This document shows positions 17,277 through 26,937 of a stretch of DNA of 64,000 nt, piece by piece. The notes under the pieces were generated by a model. The model was given only the letters and a program-made list of their open reading frames with translations. It made no database searches and had not been told where the DNA came from. The position numbers and the translations under genes were made by a program. The stretch's first letter is position 1, and each line of letters begins with the position of its first letter. The stretch spans positions 3,189,501 through 3,253,500 of the forward strand of contig NZ_CP162414.1 in NCBI RefSeq assembly GCF_040932005.1, in the 5' to 3' direction. Origin of the DNA: Aestuariibius sp. HNIBRBA575. GTDB taxonomy: Bacteria > Pseudomonadota > Alphaproteobacteria > Rhodobacterales > Rhodobacteraceae.

Positions 17277-19190
17277 TCAGGCACGCTGTCCGATCACATC
17301 CACGCCCAGCACGTCCAGCACTTTGCGTTCGATATCGTCGGCGTTCATGCCCGCAATTTGGTACATGTCACGTGGATTGGCCTGATCGATGAATGTGTCG
17401 GGCAATACCATGGACCGGAATTTTAGCCCGTGATCAAACACGCCTTCATCGGCCAATAATTGCGCCACATGGGACCCGAACCCACCAACCGCGCCTTCTT
17501 CGACGGTGATCAGCGCGTCATGTTCTGCGGCCAGTTTCAGGATCATGTCCCTGTCCAATGGCTTGGCAAAACGAGCATCTGCGATGGTGGGCGTGATGCC
17601 TTTGGCCATCAGCGCTTCGCTGGCGGCTTCGACCTCTTGCAACCTTGTGCCGAAGGATAGGATCGCCACGCCTTTGCCGTCGCGGATCATGCGGCCTTTG
17701 CCGATTTCCAACGGCTCGGCATCTGTCGGGATGTCCACGCCCACGCCTTCGCCACGGGGGAATCGAAACGCGATCGGGCCGTCGTCATGGGCCGCAGCAG
17801 TGACAACCATGCGCACCAGCTCTGCCTCATCTGCGGCGGCCATGACCACCATGCCGGGCAAATTCGCCATAAATCCAACGTCAAAAGATCCCGCATGCGT
17901 CGCGCCATCCGCGCCAACCAGACCGGCGCGATCAATGGCAAAGCGCACTGGCAGACGTTGCAGCGCCACATCATGCACCACCTGATCATAGCCACGTTGC
18001 AGGAATGTCGAATAGATCGCGCAAAACGGTTTCATCCCACCAGCGGCCAGCCCGGCGGCAAAGGTCACGGCGTGCTGTTCGGCAATGCCCACGTCAAAAC
18101 ACCGGCTGGAATAGCGATCCATGAACCGGCTTAGTCCGGTTCCGTCGGGCATCGCAGCGGTCACGGCGACCACTTTGTCGTCTTTAGCCGCCACATCCAG
18201 CAATGATTCCGCAAACACGCTGGTATAGCTGGGCGCATTGCTGGGGGATTTCTTTTGTTTGCCGGTGATCACGTCAAACTTGGCTGTTGCGTGCCCTTTG
18301 TCATCGGCAGCTTCGGCGGGGGCGTATCCTTTGCCCTTTTTGGTGATCGCATGGATCAGGATCGGCCCGGTGGCGCGGGTTTTCACCGTGCGCAGAACCG
18401 CCAGCAGATCGTCCATGTCATGGCCATCAATCGGCCCGATATAACTAAAGCCCAGCTCTTCGAACAGCGTGCCGCCGACGGTCATGCCTTTTAGCATTTC
18501 CTTGGCCCGGCGCGCGCCTTCTTGGAATGGTTCGGGCAGCAGGCTGACCGCGCCTTTGGCGGCGGATTTCAATTCCTGAAACGGGGCGCCGGCATAAAGC
18601 CGCGACAGATAGGACGACATCGCGCCCACGGGCGGAGCGATCGACATTTCGTTGTCGTTCAGGATCACGATCAGGCGTTTTTTCAGATGTCCGGCATTGT
18701 TCAGCGCCTCATAGGCCATGCCCGCCGAAATCGACCCATCGCCGATCACCGCAATTGCATCCCCCGGATCACCGCCCAAATCACGCGCCACCGCAAAGCC
18801 AAGCGCGGCAGAAATCGACGTAGACGAATGCGCCGCGCCAAACGGATCAAAGGGGCTTTCGGATCGTTTGGTAAATCCGCTAAGCCCGTCCTTTTGGCGC
18901 AGGGTGCGCATGCGATCACGCCGTCCGGTCAGGATTTTGTGGGGATAGCACTGATGCGACACGTCCCAGATGATTTTATCACGCGGGGTTTCAAACACCG
19001 AATGCAGCGCAACCGTCAGTTCGACAACGCCAAGCCCAGCGCCCAGATGGCCACCGGTTTCAGACACCACATCAATGGTTTCCTGACGCAGTTCATCGGC
19101 GACCTGACGCAGCTGCGCATCCGTGAACCCATCCATGTCGGCAGGCACGTTGATCTGGTCCAATAGCGGCGTTGGGCGGCTCACATTCAT
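17277..19190 (-). CDS. dxs: 1-deoxy-D-xylulose-5-phosphate synthase
   Basis: DXP synthase of 637 residues, thiamine diphosphate-dependent entry enzyme of the MEP isoprenoid pathway (pyruvate plus glyceraldehyde 3-phosphate to DXP). Visible marks are [17 protein letters not shown], the ThDP motif [18 protein letters not shown] with [12 protein letters not shown], and the central transketolase domain with [16 protein letters not shown] and [16 protein letters not shown]. Nine bases separate it from ispA. The thiamine dependence links it loosely to the thiamine importer at 2.5-5.7 kb. Confidence 0.97.
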   Translation of the reverse strand: MNVSRPTPLLDQINVPADMDGFTDAQLRQVADELRQETIDVVSETGGHLGAGLGVVELTVALHSVFETPRDKIIWDVSHQCYPHKILTGRRDRMRTLRQKDGLSGFTKRSESPFDPFGAAHSSTSISAALGFAVARDLGGDPGDAIAVIGDGSISAGMAYEALNNAGHLKKRLIVILNDNEMSIAPPVGAMSSYLSRLYAGAPFQELKSAAKGAVSLLPEPFQEGARRAKEMLKGMTVGGTLFEELGFSYIGPIDGHDMDDLLAVLRTVKTRATGPILIHAITKKGKGYAPAEAADDKGHATAKFDVITGKQKKSPSNAPSYTSVFAESLLDVAAKDDKVVAVTAAMPDGTGLSRFMDRYSSRCFDVGIAEQHAVTFAAGLAAGGMKPFCAIYSTFLQRGYDQVVHDVALQRLPVRFAIDRAGLVGADGATHAGSFDVGFMANLPGMVVMAAADEAELVRMVVTAAAHDDGPIAFRFPRGEGVGVDIPTDAEPLEIGKGRMIRDGKGVAILSFGTRLQEVEAASEALMAKGITPTIADARFAKPLDRDMILKLAAEHDALITVEEGAVGGFGSHVAQLLADEGVFDHGLKFRSMVLPDTFIDQANPRDMYQIAGMNADDIERKVLDVLGVDVIGQRA

Positions 19191-19199
19191 GTCGTTTCC

Positions 19200-20084
19200 T
19201 TAATGTCCGCGCGTAATAACAAATTGCGCGGCCTCTTTCAGGCAATCTGCGTCATCGCCATAGGATGATAGCGCATCACAGGCCTCTTGTACCAATTGGC
19301 TTGCGCGGTTCTTTGCCTCATCCAATCCCAGCAGGGATACAAATGTGGCTTTGCCCGCGGCGGCGTCTTTGCCCACGGCCTTGCCGACAGTGGCGGCATC
19401 CCCGACAACATCCAGAATGTCATCCGCGATCTGAAACGCCAGCCCCAGCCGGTCGCCATAGATGTTCAACGGTCCGGTATCAGCCCCTGCCATCCGTGCG
19501 CCCGCCATGGCAGACCACGATATCAACGCGCCGGTTTTTCCGGCCTGCAGCAACGTGATCTGTTCCAGCGTCAGCGGTTCAGCGGCGGTTTCGGCGTTGA
19601 TATCCATCATCTGGCCACCAACCATACCCCGCAGCCCCGCATCGCGGGCCAATGTTGCGCTCAGCTCTAGCCGCGCTTGGGCGGATCCGGCCCCGGTTGT
19701 CACCCATTCAAACGCCAAAGATTGCAGGGCATCCCCCGCCAAAACCGCAATCGTTTCGTTCCATTTCTTATGCACCGTTGGCTGGCCACGACGCAGATCG
19801 TCATCGTCCATACACGGCAAATCATCATGCACCAGCGAATAGGCGTGCAGACATTCAATCGACGCTGCAACCGGCGCGGCCCCTGCCGCATCGATCCCAT
19901 GCAAACGCGCGCCTTCATAGACCAAAAACCCGCGCAGCCCTTTGCCACCTGTCACCGCATAGCGCACCGCATCCGCCAGATCCCCATGCAGGTCCTGCGT
20001 GGCGTGCTGAATATACGCCTCGGTTGTTGTGCGGGCGCTTTTCAAGGCAGGTTGAAACGCGGTCATCGGCAGCGATCCGTCCAT
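19200..20084 (-). CDS. ispA: Polyprenyl (farnesyl) diphosphate synthase
   Basis: Short-chain prenyl transferase of 294 residues that joins IPP to DMAPP and GPP to give farnesyl diphosphate. The first aspartate-rich motif is HDDLPCMDDDDLRRGQP and the second is FQIADDILDVVGD, with GGQMMDI between. The two residues inserted in the first DDxx(xx)D motif are those of bacterial FPP/GGPP synthases, so a geranylgeranyl product is possible. I chose the ATG at 20084; it shares its A with the xseB stop (TGATG), so the pair is coupled. Middle gene of xseB-ispA-dxs. Confidence 0.94.
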   Translation of the reverse strand: MDGSLPMTAFQPALKSARTTTEAYIQHATQDLHGDLADAVRYAVTGGKGLRGFLVYEGARLHGIDAAGAAPVAASIECLHAYSLVHDDLPCMDDDDLRRGQPTVHKKWNETIAVLAGDALQSLAFEWVTTGAGSAQARLELSATLARDAGLRGMVGGQMMDINAETAAEPLTLEQITLLQAGKTGALISWSAMAGARMAGADTGPLNIYGDRLGLAFQIADDILDVVGDAATVGKAVGKDAAAGKATFVSLLGLDEAKNRASQLVQEACDALSSYGDDADCLKEAAQFVITRGH

Positions 20085-20326
20085 CAACCGGCGTCCAGCG
20101 GTTCGGTCCCGGCGGCCTGTCCATTCCCGTCCAAAGTCAGTTTCGCGACTTTTTCTTCGGCTTCTTTCAGCTTGGCTTCGCAGCGGGATTTCAATTTGGC
20201 CCCCCGTTCATATAGCGCAATCGAATCGTCCAGCGGCACATCGCCCCGTTCCAATTGGCCCACAACCTGTTCCAATTCGGCCATCGCCTGTTCAAAGCTC
20301 ATCTCTTCAACCGGGGTGTCACTCAT
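20084..20326 (-). CDS. xseB: Exodeoxyribonuclease VII small subunit
   Basis: Small subunit of exonuclease VII, 80 residues, a helical hairpin that wraps the large subunit. The motif MSFEQAMAELEQVVGQLERG followed by PLDDSIALYERGAKLKSRCEAKL is diagnostic. GGAGAGAAG before the ATG at 20326 sets the start; the frame is open eight residues further upstream but without a ribosome site. First gene of the conserved xseB-ispA-dxs operon; xseA is not in the window. Confidence 0.96.
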   Translation of the reverse strand: MSDTPVEEMSFEQAMAELEQVVGQLERGDVPLDDSIALYERGAKLKSRCEAKLKEAEEKVAKLTLDGNGQAAGTEPLDAG

Positions 20327-20477
20327 CCGCTTCTCTCCTTTGCGCACCAAGCCGGGTCACCTTATCTGTCTTTGCGCCGGGTTTCCACCAACCCCGCGCG
20401 CAATTTCTGTGCACATTTGTGTTGGGGTTTTCCCACCCTTTGCGTAGGCTTGCCCCGTTGATCCACAGGAGTGTTCC

Positions 20478-21014
20478 ATGCGTTTTATTCTGGCTTTTGC
20501 CGCTTTTGCCACCGCCGCCCAAGCCGAAATCGTCGGAGAATCCGTTTCACTAGATCTGGACAAGGACGGCACGGCCGAAACGTTCTGGCTGGAAAACAAC
20601 GGCGACGGCACTGTTAATCTACGGGCGCGCGACACGGGCTATGGGGATTTCACCGTCGAAGACATCGCTTGGATCGGTGGGCCGGGCCAAATTCCGATCC
20701 TAGGGCAAACCCCTGCCGGTTCCCTAACCGTGACGGCCATGAATATCGGGATCGGGCGCAACAGATGGGAATCGATGATCACGATTGCCTATCGCCGGGA
20801 TCGCTACCGTGTGGTTGGCCTATCCTACGGGTTCTACGACAGCTTGGATTTGGACTCGAATGGCACATGTGATCTGAACCTGCTGACAGGGCGTGGCGTG
20901 GTGGTCGAAAACGAAGTGCAGCGCGATATCACCGCCCCAATTCCGGCTTTGCCTGTCTTTGCATGGACGGAACGGATGCCCATTTTTGAGTTTTGTTTTG
21001 GCAGAGATGATTAG
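20478..21014 (+). CDS. Secreted protein of unknown function with an Asp-rich motif
   Basis: Protein of 178 residues with a clear Sec signal peptide (MRFILAFAAFATAAQA) and then VSLDLDKDGTAETFWL, a calcium-loop-like DxDxDG motif; a second, looser one is SLDLDSNGTCDL. The rest is beta-rich and ends with two separated cysteines. CAGGAG lies eight bases before the ATG. The DxDxDG loop is like those of FG-GAP/VCBS-type beta-propeller repeats, but only one good copy is present. Divergent from xseB and convergent with the deacetylase-like gene. I do not recognise a named family. Confidence 0.6.
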   Translation: MRFILAFAAFATAAQAEIVGESVSLDLDKDGTAETFWLENNGDGTVNLRARDTGYGDFTVEDIAWIGGPGQIPILGQTPAGSLTVTAMNIGIGRNRWESMITIAYRRDRYRVVGLSYGFYDSLDLDSNGTCDLNLLTGRGVVVENEVQRDITAPIPALPVFAWTERMPIFEFCFGRDD

Positions 21015-21017
21015 GGT

Positions 21018-21965
21018 CTAATCCCCGGCGCGCAGCAACGCCTGAACATGGGCCCGTGCCGATGCGCCCAGCGCCTTTAGGTCATAGCCGCCTTCCAACA
21101 CAGACACGACGCGGCCCTGACAGGTTTCATTGGCAATCGCGCATAGGGAACGGGTCAGCCAATTATAATCGTCTTCGACCCAGTTTAATTCTGCCAACGG
21201 ATCATCCCGGTGGCAATCAAACCCGGCAGAAATCAGCAGAAATTCAGGGGCAAATTCACGCAGACGTGGAAACACCTGATCGGCATAGGCCTGACGCATG
21301 AAACCCCCTTTGGTGCCCGGCGGCAGGGGAATGTTGAGCACATTGTCATGCGCGCCGGTTTCCGACGGATGCCCCGATCCGGGCCACAGCGGCATCTGCT
21401 GCGACGTCACGGTCAACGCGCGCGGTTCATCCCATAGCAGCGCCTGTGTGCCATTGCCGTGATGCACGTCGAAATCGACAATCGCCACCCGTTTCAGCCC
21501 ATGCGCATCCATCGCATGACGCGCCGCCAGCGCCACATTGCCAAAGAAACAAAACCCCATCACCGTGTCGCGCAACGCGTGATGCCCCGGTGGACGCATC
21601 GCTACAAAGGCATTGCGCGCTTTGCCCGCCATCACCATATCCACCCCCAAAATCGGCCCGCCAACGGCGCGCAGCAATGCATTTCGGGATGTGGGGGATA
21701 GGAACGTTTCCTCATCAGTGCCTTTGTCCAGCGCTGCAAATCCGGTGTTTGGAATGCGGCTAAGGACGTCGTTCACATAGGCCGGGTCGTGCAATGTAGT
21801 GATCTGAGACAGCTCTGCCAAAGGCGCATCAAAGCGGTCCAATGGCAAATCCTCAATCGCGCGTAGCACGAAATCCAGCCGCGCCAATTGTTCCGGGGCG
21901 CTGGCCGGGGTTTGATGCAAAAACCCATCTGGGTGGGTGATCAGCGCCGTCGAATTTCCGGTCAT
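21018..21965 (-). CDS. Histone deacetylase-family (acetylpolyamine amidohydrolase-like) protein
   Basis: Zinc amidohydrolase of 315 residues of the arginase/deacetylase fold. The active-site series is complete: RPPGHHA, FGNVALAA, DFDVHHGNGTQ, SAGFDCHRDDPLAELNW and EGGYDL, which supply the charge-relay histidines and the Asp-His-Asp zinc site. Bacterial members deacetylate polyamines or acetylated small molecules and proteins; the substrate is unknown. The ATG at 21965 overlaps the petR stop (TGATG), so its synthesis is coupled to petR. Confidence 0.9.
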   Translation of the reverse strand: MTGNSTALITHPDGFLHQTPASAPEQLARLDFVLRAIEDLPLDRFDAPLAELSQITTLHDPAYVNDVLSRIPNTGFAALDKGTDEETFLSPTSRNALLRAVGGPILGVDMVMAGKARNAFVAMRPPGHHALRDTVMGFCFFGNVALAARHAMDAHGLKRVAIVDFDVHHGNGTQALLWDEPRALTVTSQQMPLWPGSGHPSETGAHDNVLNIPLPPGTKGGFMRQAYADQVFPRLREFAPEFLLISAGFDCHRDDPLAELNWVEDDYNWLTRSLCAIANETCQGRVVSVLEGGYDLKALGASARAHVQALLRAGD

Positions 21966-22660
21966 CAATCAGGGGCCAGCATGTAACCCGCGCCGCGCAC
22001 GGTCTGTAGGTAACGTGGCTGTTTGGGGTCCGATTCCAGTTTGCGACGCAGACGAGTGATCTGAACATCCACGGCACGTTCCTGAGCCTGCCCACCAGAC
22101 CGGCCCAATTCGTCGACCAGCGTGGCCCGGCTCAGCGCTTCGGCCGGTTTGGCGGAAAAAATCCGCATCAACTGGCTTTCGGTGGCGGTCAACCGGATCA
22201 GGTTTTCGCCTTGCCACAATTCTCCGCGTTCGATGTCATAGCGAATGTCGCCCAAATGCAGCACTTTGGGGATCACCACCGCGGGTTCACCGGCGGGCAC
22301 ACGCCGCAGAATCGCATTGATCCGCAGCAGCAATTCCTTGGGCTCAAACGGTTTGGCCAGATAATCATCTGCGCCCGCTTCTAGCCCCTGAATTCGGTCG
22401 CTGGTTTCGGCCTTGGCGGTCAGCAACAGGATCGGGGTCGAAATCGTCTGACGCAAATCCTTGCACAGGCTGATGCCATCCTCGCCGGGCATCATCACAT
22501 CCAGCACGATCAGGTCAAATTCCAGCCCGTCCAGCAAACGCCGCGCATGGGCGGCTTCGCGGGCGGCGCTGACCAAAAACCCGTTGCGCATCAGAAATTT
22601 CTGCAAAAGTCCCCGGATACGTTCATCATCATCCACGATCAGGATATGTGCATCATCCAT
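21965..22660 (-). CDS. petR: OmpR-type response regulator, PetR-like
   Basis: Response regulator of 231 residues: receiver domain (acidic pocket DDD at 10-12, phosphoacceptor Asp54 in LIVLDVMMPGEDG, Lys in YLAKPFEPKELL) and winged-helix output domain ending VDVQITRLRRKLESDPKQPRYLQTVRGAGYML. In Rhodobacter capsulatus, petR next to petP is needed for expression of the bc1 operon, and the MarR-then-OmpR gene order here matches that pair, so I use the name; it is inference from order and type. No histidine kinase is adjacent. Ten bases follow petP. Confidence 0.85.
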   Translation of the reverse strand: MDDAHILIVDDDERIRGLLQKFLMRNGFLVSAAREAAHARRLLDGLEFDLIVLDVMMPGEDGISLCKDLRQTISTPILLLTAKAETSDRIQGLEAGADDYLAKPFEPKELLLRINAILRRVPAGEPAVVIPKVLHLGDIRYDIERGELWQGENLIRLTATESQLMRIFSAKPAEALSRATLVDELGRSGGQAQERAVDVQITRLRRKLESDPKQPRYLQTVRGAGYMLAPD

Positions 22661-22670
22661 GTTTGCTTCC

Positions 22671-23168
22671 TTATTCCGTCAACGCTTCGTAATGGCGCCG
22701 CATGTCTTCGTCCATCATAGCCTCAAGCACTTGGCGGAAACCTGCGACTGCTTCGGGACCTGCGGCCCGAAATGCGGTGCGCATGCGATCCCGCTGAGCC
22801 GTCGATAGCCCGGTTTCCAACGCTTCGCCCATTTCAGTTAAAAACAGGTGTCTTTCACGTTTATCCTTTTGGCCCACTCTACTCTCTACCAGACCGTCTT
22901 CGATCAAAGTACGCAACACACGATTGAGAGATTGCTTTGTGACCCCAAGGATCGACAGCAGATTATTGACGGTGGTTCCGGGGCTGCGATGGATGAAATG
23001 CACAGCGCGGTGATGCGCCCGCCCATAGGCCATTTCAGAAAGGATACGATCCGGATCGGCGGTAAAACCGCGATAGGCGAAAAACATCGCCTCGATGCCT
23101 TTGCGCAATTGTTCGTCCGTCAGGAACAGCAAATTCTGTCCGCGTGGACTTGGATTTAGCTGATTCAT
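22671..23168 (-). CDS. petP: MarR-family regulator, PetP-like
   Basis: MarR-type winged-helix protein of 165 residues. The DNA-binding segment is NNLLSILGVTKQSLNRVLRTLIEDGLVESRVG with the wing QKDKRERHLFLTEMGE. GGAGG eight bases before the ATG at 23168 sets the start. In R. capsulatus the small petP gene precedes petR, and both act on petABC and on growth; the same order here supports the name. Divergent from ilvE across 147 bases. Confidence 0.82.
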   Translation of the reverse strand: MNQLNPSPRGQNLLFLTDEQLRKGIEAMFFAYRGFTADPDRILSEMAYGRAHHRAVHFIHRSPGTTVNNLLSILGVTKQSLNRVLRTLIEDGLVESRVGQKDKRERHLFLTEMGEALETGLSTAQRDRMRTAFRAAGPEAVAGFRQVLEAMMDEDMRRHYEALTE

Positions 23169-23210
23169 CCGCGCCTCCATCTTGAATTCCCCCACGATAA
23201 GTCAGCGTTG

Positions 23211-23239
23211 TTGACATTCCAAGACCAGACTGGTAGCGA
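23211..23239 (+). promoter_or_regulatory. Candidate sigma-70 type promoter of ilvE
   Basis: TTGACA (23211-23216), a 17-base spacer, then TAGCGA (23234-23239), about 77 bases before the ilvE start. The -35 is perfect; the -10 is weak. Confidence 0.4.
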
Positions 23240-23315
23240 TTCTCAGATTTTTCGTAATTTTATGTCCGAAACGGACCGATACACGAAATAAATGGAAAAC
23301 TCAGGAGGAAAGACC

Positions 23316-24185
23316 ATGGCGGGTGCCTATGATGATCGCGACGGAAAAATCTGGATGGATGGTGAGCTCGTGGATTGGCGCGGGGCCAATGTCCACCTGC
23401 TGACACATGCGCTGCATTATGCCAGTTCCGTTTTCGAAGGTGAACGCGCCTATAATGGCAAGATCTTCAAAAGCCGCGAACATTCTGAACGGCTGCATTT
23501 TTCTGCCAATCAGCTGGATTTTGAAATCCCCTACAGTGTTGACGAAATCGAAGCCGCCAAACAACAAGTTCTAGAAGTGAACGGCCTGACCGACGCCTAT
23601 GTGCGCGCAGTTGCATGGCGCGGCGCGGGCGAAGACATGGGTGTCGCATCCGCGAAAAACCCGGTTCGTCTGGCAATCGCATCCTGGGAATGGGGCAATT
23701 ATTACGGCGACGCGAAATACAAAGGCGCCAAGCTGGACATTGCCAAATGGAAACGCCCCAGCCCCGAAACGATCCCTTGCCACGCCAAGGCGGCGGGTCT
23801 CTATATGATCTGTACCCTGTCCAAACATGCGGCCGAGGCAAAGGGGTGTTCCGACGCGATGATGTATGATTATCGCGGCTACGTCGCCGAAGCGACCGGC
23901 GCAAATCTGTTCTTTGTCAAAGACGGCGAAGTCCACACGCCCAAGCCCGATTGTTTTTTGAACGGCATCACCCGTCAAACCGTGATCGGCATGTTGCAGG
24001 ATCGCCAAATCCCCGTGCATGAACGCCACATCATGCCCGAAGAATTGGACAGTTTTGAACAATGCTGGCTGACCGGCACCGCCGCCGAAGTGACGCCCGT
24101 GGGGCAAATCGGCGACTGGACGTTCGAAGTGGGTGATCTGGCCAAAGAGATGGTCAACAGCTATGAGGCATTGGTGCGCAGCTAA
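23316..24185 (+). CDS. ilvE: Branched-chain amino acid aminotransferase
   Basis: PLP-dependent class IV aminotransferase of 289 residues, which interconverts valine, leucine and isoleucine with their 2-oxo acids. Visible marks are HALHYASSVFEGERAYNG near the N terminus, the PLP lysine in the CHAKAAGLYMI segment, and the later EATGANLFFVKDG and GITRQTVIGML. AGGAGGAAAGA before the ATG at 23316 sets the start; an upstream ATG at 23292 is in frame but lacks this. A strong terminator follows at 24210. Confidence 0.95.
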   Translation: MAGAYDDRDGKIWMDGELVDWRGANVHLLTHALHYASSVFEGERAYNGKIFKSREHSERLHFSANQLDFEIPYSVDEIEAAKQQVLEVNGLTDAYVRAVAWRGAGEDMGVASAKNPVRLAIASWEWGNYYGDAKYKGAKLDIAKWKRPSPETIPCHAKAAGLYMICTLSKHAAEAKGCSDAMMYDYRGYVAEATGANLFFVKDGEVHTPKPDCFLNGITRQTVIGMLQDRQIPVHERHIMPEELDSFEQCWLTGTAAEVTPVGQIGDWTFEVGDLAKEMVNSYEALVRS

Positions 24186-24209
24186 GCCCGCGCCCACCGA
24201 AAAATCATC

Positions 24210-24239
24210 AAACCGCGCCCCATCCGGCGCGGTTTTTTA
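24210..24239. terminator. Terminator between ilvE and the convergent transporter gene
   Basis: AACCGCGCC / GGCGCGGTT is a perfect nine-base-pair stem followed by six T on the plus strand and with A before it, so it can act in both directions. It lies 24 bases after the ilvE stop and runs into the stop of the convergent gene. Confidence 0.92.
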
Positions 24240-25148
24240 TTGCCACCGTTTGGCTTTGACTTTGCGTTCGGCGGTGTTGCCTTGGCCCAATTGCTGTTCA
24301 CGCCACACGATCACGGCCCCGGCGGCGATGATCAACGTTGCCCCGGCCATCATCGGCCATGTGGGCGTTTCTGCGAACCAGACATAGCCAATCAGCAGCG
24401 ACCACAACATGCTGACATAGGTGAACGGCGCCAACACCCCCGCATCGGCAAATCGATAGGACGACGTCAGCAATAGCTGCCCGATCCCGCCCACCAGGCC
24501 TGCGCCAATCAGCAAACTTGCCTCATATCCGGTGGGCCAAACCCAGCCAAAGGGAATGGTGAACAGGGACAGAAACGTCGCCGTCACCCCGAAATAGAAC
24601 ACAATTGTCGTCGCCTTTTCCTGCCCCGACATGGATTTGATAAACACCTGCGCCAATGCGGCCATACAAGCGGACCCCAGCGTCAGTATCGCCCCAAGCG
24701 CCGCCGCATTGGCAAAGCCTGACGAAAACCGGGGGGCTGTGATGATCACCACGCCGATCAATCCAACCAAAACCGCCGAAATACGGATCATCCGCAGTCG
24801 TTCGCCCAGCATAATGGCGGCCAGAATGACCATCACCACCGGTGTGACAAACCGGATTGCGGTGACTTCGGGCAGGGGCAGGTATTTCAACCCGGCAAAT
24901 CCCAGCCCCATCGCGACACTGCCCGCCAGTGACCGCACGGCATGACTGCCCAGCCGATTGGTTTTCAACGCCGCTGGAAATTCACCCTGCATTTTCATCC
25001 AAATCAGGATCACAGGAATTGACAGAAAGGACCGGAAAAACACCGCTTGGCCTGCGGGAACGCGCCCTGCCTCTTTGATAAATGCGGTCATAATCGTGAA
25101 AACCGTAATGGCCGAAATCATTAGAAAAATACCGCGGGCGGGGTTCAT
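24237..25148 (-). CDS. EamA/DMT-family transporter
   Basis: Ten-helix drug/metabolite exporter of 303 residues with two EamA repeats (first half with [20 protein letters not shown] and [21 protein letters not shown]; second half ending in a basic tail ERKVKAKRW). The ATG at 25148 overlaps the queG stop in an ATGA. It is distinct from the DMT gene at 8.9 kb. Substrate unknown. Confidence 0.85.
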   Translation of the reverse strand: MNPARGIFLMISAITVFTIMTAFIKEAGRVPAGQAVFFRSFLSIPVILIWMKMQGEFPAALKTNRLGSHAVRSLAGSVAMGLGFAGLKYLPLPEVTAIRFVTPVVMVILAAIMLGERLRMIRISAVLVGLIGVVIITAPRFSSGFANAAALGAILTLGSACMAALAQVFIKSMSGQEKATTIVFYFGVTATFLSLFTIPFGWVWPTGYEASLLIGAGLVGGIGQLLLTSSYRFADAGVLAPFTYVSMLWSLLIGYVWFAETPTWPMMAGATLIIAAGAVIVWREQQLGQGNTAERKVKAKRWQ

Positions 25149-26179
25149 AAAAGCTCCAACTGGGCGACAGCCCAACGCGCGGCATCCGCGACTGTTTCAT
25201 CAGCGTCACGCGTCAAATCACGTGCCGTTTCAATCAAAGACGCGTCGGCAGAATTGCCAATCGCATACAGCACATTGCGCACAAACCGATCCCGCCCAAC
25301 CCGTTTCACAGGGGAACCCGAAAACATCGTGCGAAAGGATGGATCATCCAGCGCTGCCAATTCCGCCAATCGGGGTGCGCGCAATTCATCGCGGGTTTTA
25401 TAGCGTGCCTCGCTGGCGGTTTGGGCGAATTTGTTCCATGGGCACACCGCCAAACAATCGTCGCAGCCATAGATGCGATTGCCCAATGCGGGGCGCAATT
25501 CCAAATCCACCGGACCTTTGTGTTCGATGGTCAAATAGGAAATGCAGCGTCTCGCATCCAATTGAAACGGCGCGGGAAACGCCTTGGTTGGGCAAATATC
25601 CAGACAGGCCGTGCAGGACCCGCATTGTTCCTGTCCCGGTTCATCAATGGGCAATTCCAACGTCGTGAAAATCGCGCCCAAAAAAAACCAAGACCCCAGA
25701 TCACGGCCCAACAGATTGGTATGTTTGCCCTGCCAGCCCAACCCGGCAGACGCGCCCAGTGGTTTTTCCATCACTGGTGCGGTGTCGACAAACACTTTGA
25801 TCTGGGCCTCTGGGTCCTGTTCGATCAGCCAGCGCCCGACCCGTTTCAGACGCTTTTTGACGATGTCATGATAATCCTTTTGACCCGCATAGACCGAAAT
25901 CGCCCCGCGATCGGGACGTTGTAAAATCGCCAGCGGATCATGGTCGGGCGTGTAAACTTCGGCCAGCATGATGACCGATTTCGCATCCGGCCACAGCGCG
26001 GCAGGATCGGCACGCCACTGCATCCGTTCCTGCATCCAGGCCATCTGTCCATGCCGCCCTTTGGCGACATATTGATCCAGCAGGTCCGGCAAGTGTGGGT
26101 TCGCATCCGGGCGGCAAATGCCCATTTTGGCAAACCCGGCCTCGATCGCAAATGCGTACAGCTTTTGTTTTAGGTCCAC
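25145..26179 (-). CDS. queG: Epoxyqueuosine reductase
   Basis: QueG of 344 residues, the cobalamin-dependent reductase that makes queuosine from epoxyqueuosine in the wobble base of certain tRNAs. Two 4Fe-4S sites are visible ([12 protein letters not shown] and [11 protein letters not shown]). The N-terminal cobalamin-binding half has [23 protein letters not shown] and [30 protein letters not shown]-terminal HEAT-like tail is usual in the family. No other queuosine gene is nearby. The downstream transporter is translation-coupled. Confidence 0.95.
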   Translation of the reverse strand: MDLKQKLYAFAIEAGFAKMGICRPDANPHLPDLLDQYVAKGRHGQMAWMQERMQWRADPAALWPDAKSVIMLAEVYTPDHDPLAILQRPDRGAISVYAGQKDYHDIVKKRLKRVGRWLIEQDPEAQIKVFVDTAPVMEKPLGASAGLGWQGKHTNLLGRDLGSWFFLGAIFTTLELPIDEPGQEQCGSCTACLDICPTKAFPAPFQLDARRCISYLTIEHKGPVDLELRPALGNRIYGCDDCLAVCPWNKFAQTASEARYKTRDELRAPRLAELAALDDPSFRTMFSGSPVKRVGRDRFVRNVLYAIGNSADASLIETARDLTRDADETVADAARWAVAQLELL

Positions 26180-26187
26180 GACGGACC

Positions 26188-26199
26188 CCCAAATTTGGG
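26188..26199. other. Short perfect palindrome between GST and queG
   Basis: CCCAAATTTGGG lies in the 24-base gap between the GST stop and the queG start. It is too short and lacks a T run for a terminator; it may affect queG translation or be chance. Confidence 0.3.
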
Positions 26200-26203
26200 T
26201 GCG

Positions 26204-26869
26204 TTAGAAATCAAGATTGGCATAATGCGCAGGCGGCAAAAATCCGGGCACCTGATCGGCCAGCAAGGACCGAAAGGCAGGGCGGGACTTGATTTTGGCG
26301 TACCAATCTTTGACGACCTCAGAGCGGTTCCAATCCACATCAGAAATGTAATCCAAACAGCTTAGATGGGCGGCGGCGGCAAAATCCGCCATCGACATGT
26401 CATTGCCCGCCAACCAACGGCGTTGATCCAACAGCCACGTCATGTAATCCAGATGATATTTGATCGCACGCGACCCGGCTTTGACATTGGCGCTGTCGGG
26501 ATATCCGGTGCCCATCACCTTGCGAAACACGCGTTCACCCATCAGTTTCGATGTGACCTCGGCGTGAAATTTGTCGTCAAACCACGCAACCAGTCGGCGC
26601 ACTTCGTAGCGGGCATCAGCCGATTTGGGCAGCAAAGCAGGATCGGGATACGCCTCTTCTAGAAACTCGCAAATCGCGGAACTGTCAGACAAGGTTTTAT
26701 TGCCCAGCTTCAGGATCGGCACCTTGCCAGCTGGATTGCGGCGCAAAAAATCCGGGTCCTGTTCCCAGTATTTTTCCTCGACCAGCTCAACCTCGATCTT
26801 TTTCTCGGCCAGAACCAACCGGACTTTGCGCGAATAAGGAGACAGGGCGTAATGGTAAAGGCGATTCAT
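26204..26869 (-). CDS. Glutathione S-transferase family protein
   Basis: GST-fold protein of 221 residues: N-terminal thioredoxin-like domain with YHYALSPYSRKVRLVLAEKK (Ser in the position often taken by the catalytic Ser or Tyr), NPAGKVPILKLGNKTLSDSSAICEFLE holding the cis-proline and the gamma-glutamyl-binding Ser, and a helical C-terminal domain with DMSMADFAAAAHLSCLDYISDVDW. Cytoplasmic. Substrate unknown. It stands on the same strand as mtgA upstream and queG downstream. Confidence 0.88.
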   Translation of the reverse strand: MNRLYHYALSPYSRKVRLVLAEKKIEVELVEEKYWEQDPDFLRRNPAGKVPILKLGNKTLSDSSAICEFLEEAYPDPALLPKSADARYEVRRLVAWFDDKFHAEVTSKLMGERVFRKVMGTGYPDSANVKAGSRAIKYHLDYMTWLLDQRRWLAGNDMSMADFAAAAHLSCLDYISDVDWNRSEVVKDWYAKIKSRPAFRSLLADQVPGFLPPAHYANLDF

Positions 26870-26937
26870 CGAAATCTCATACTTGGGGACAGGTCTGTCT
26901 TGCCCCGAAGTGATCCGATTTTCAAGCGCCCAACGCG

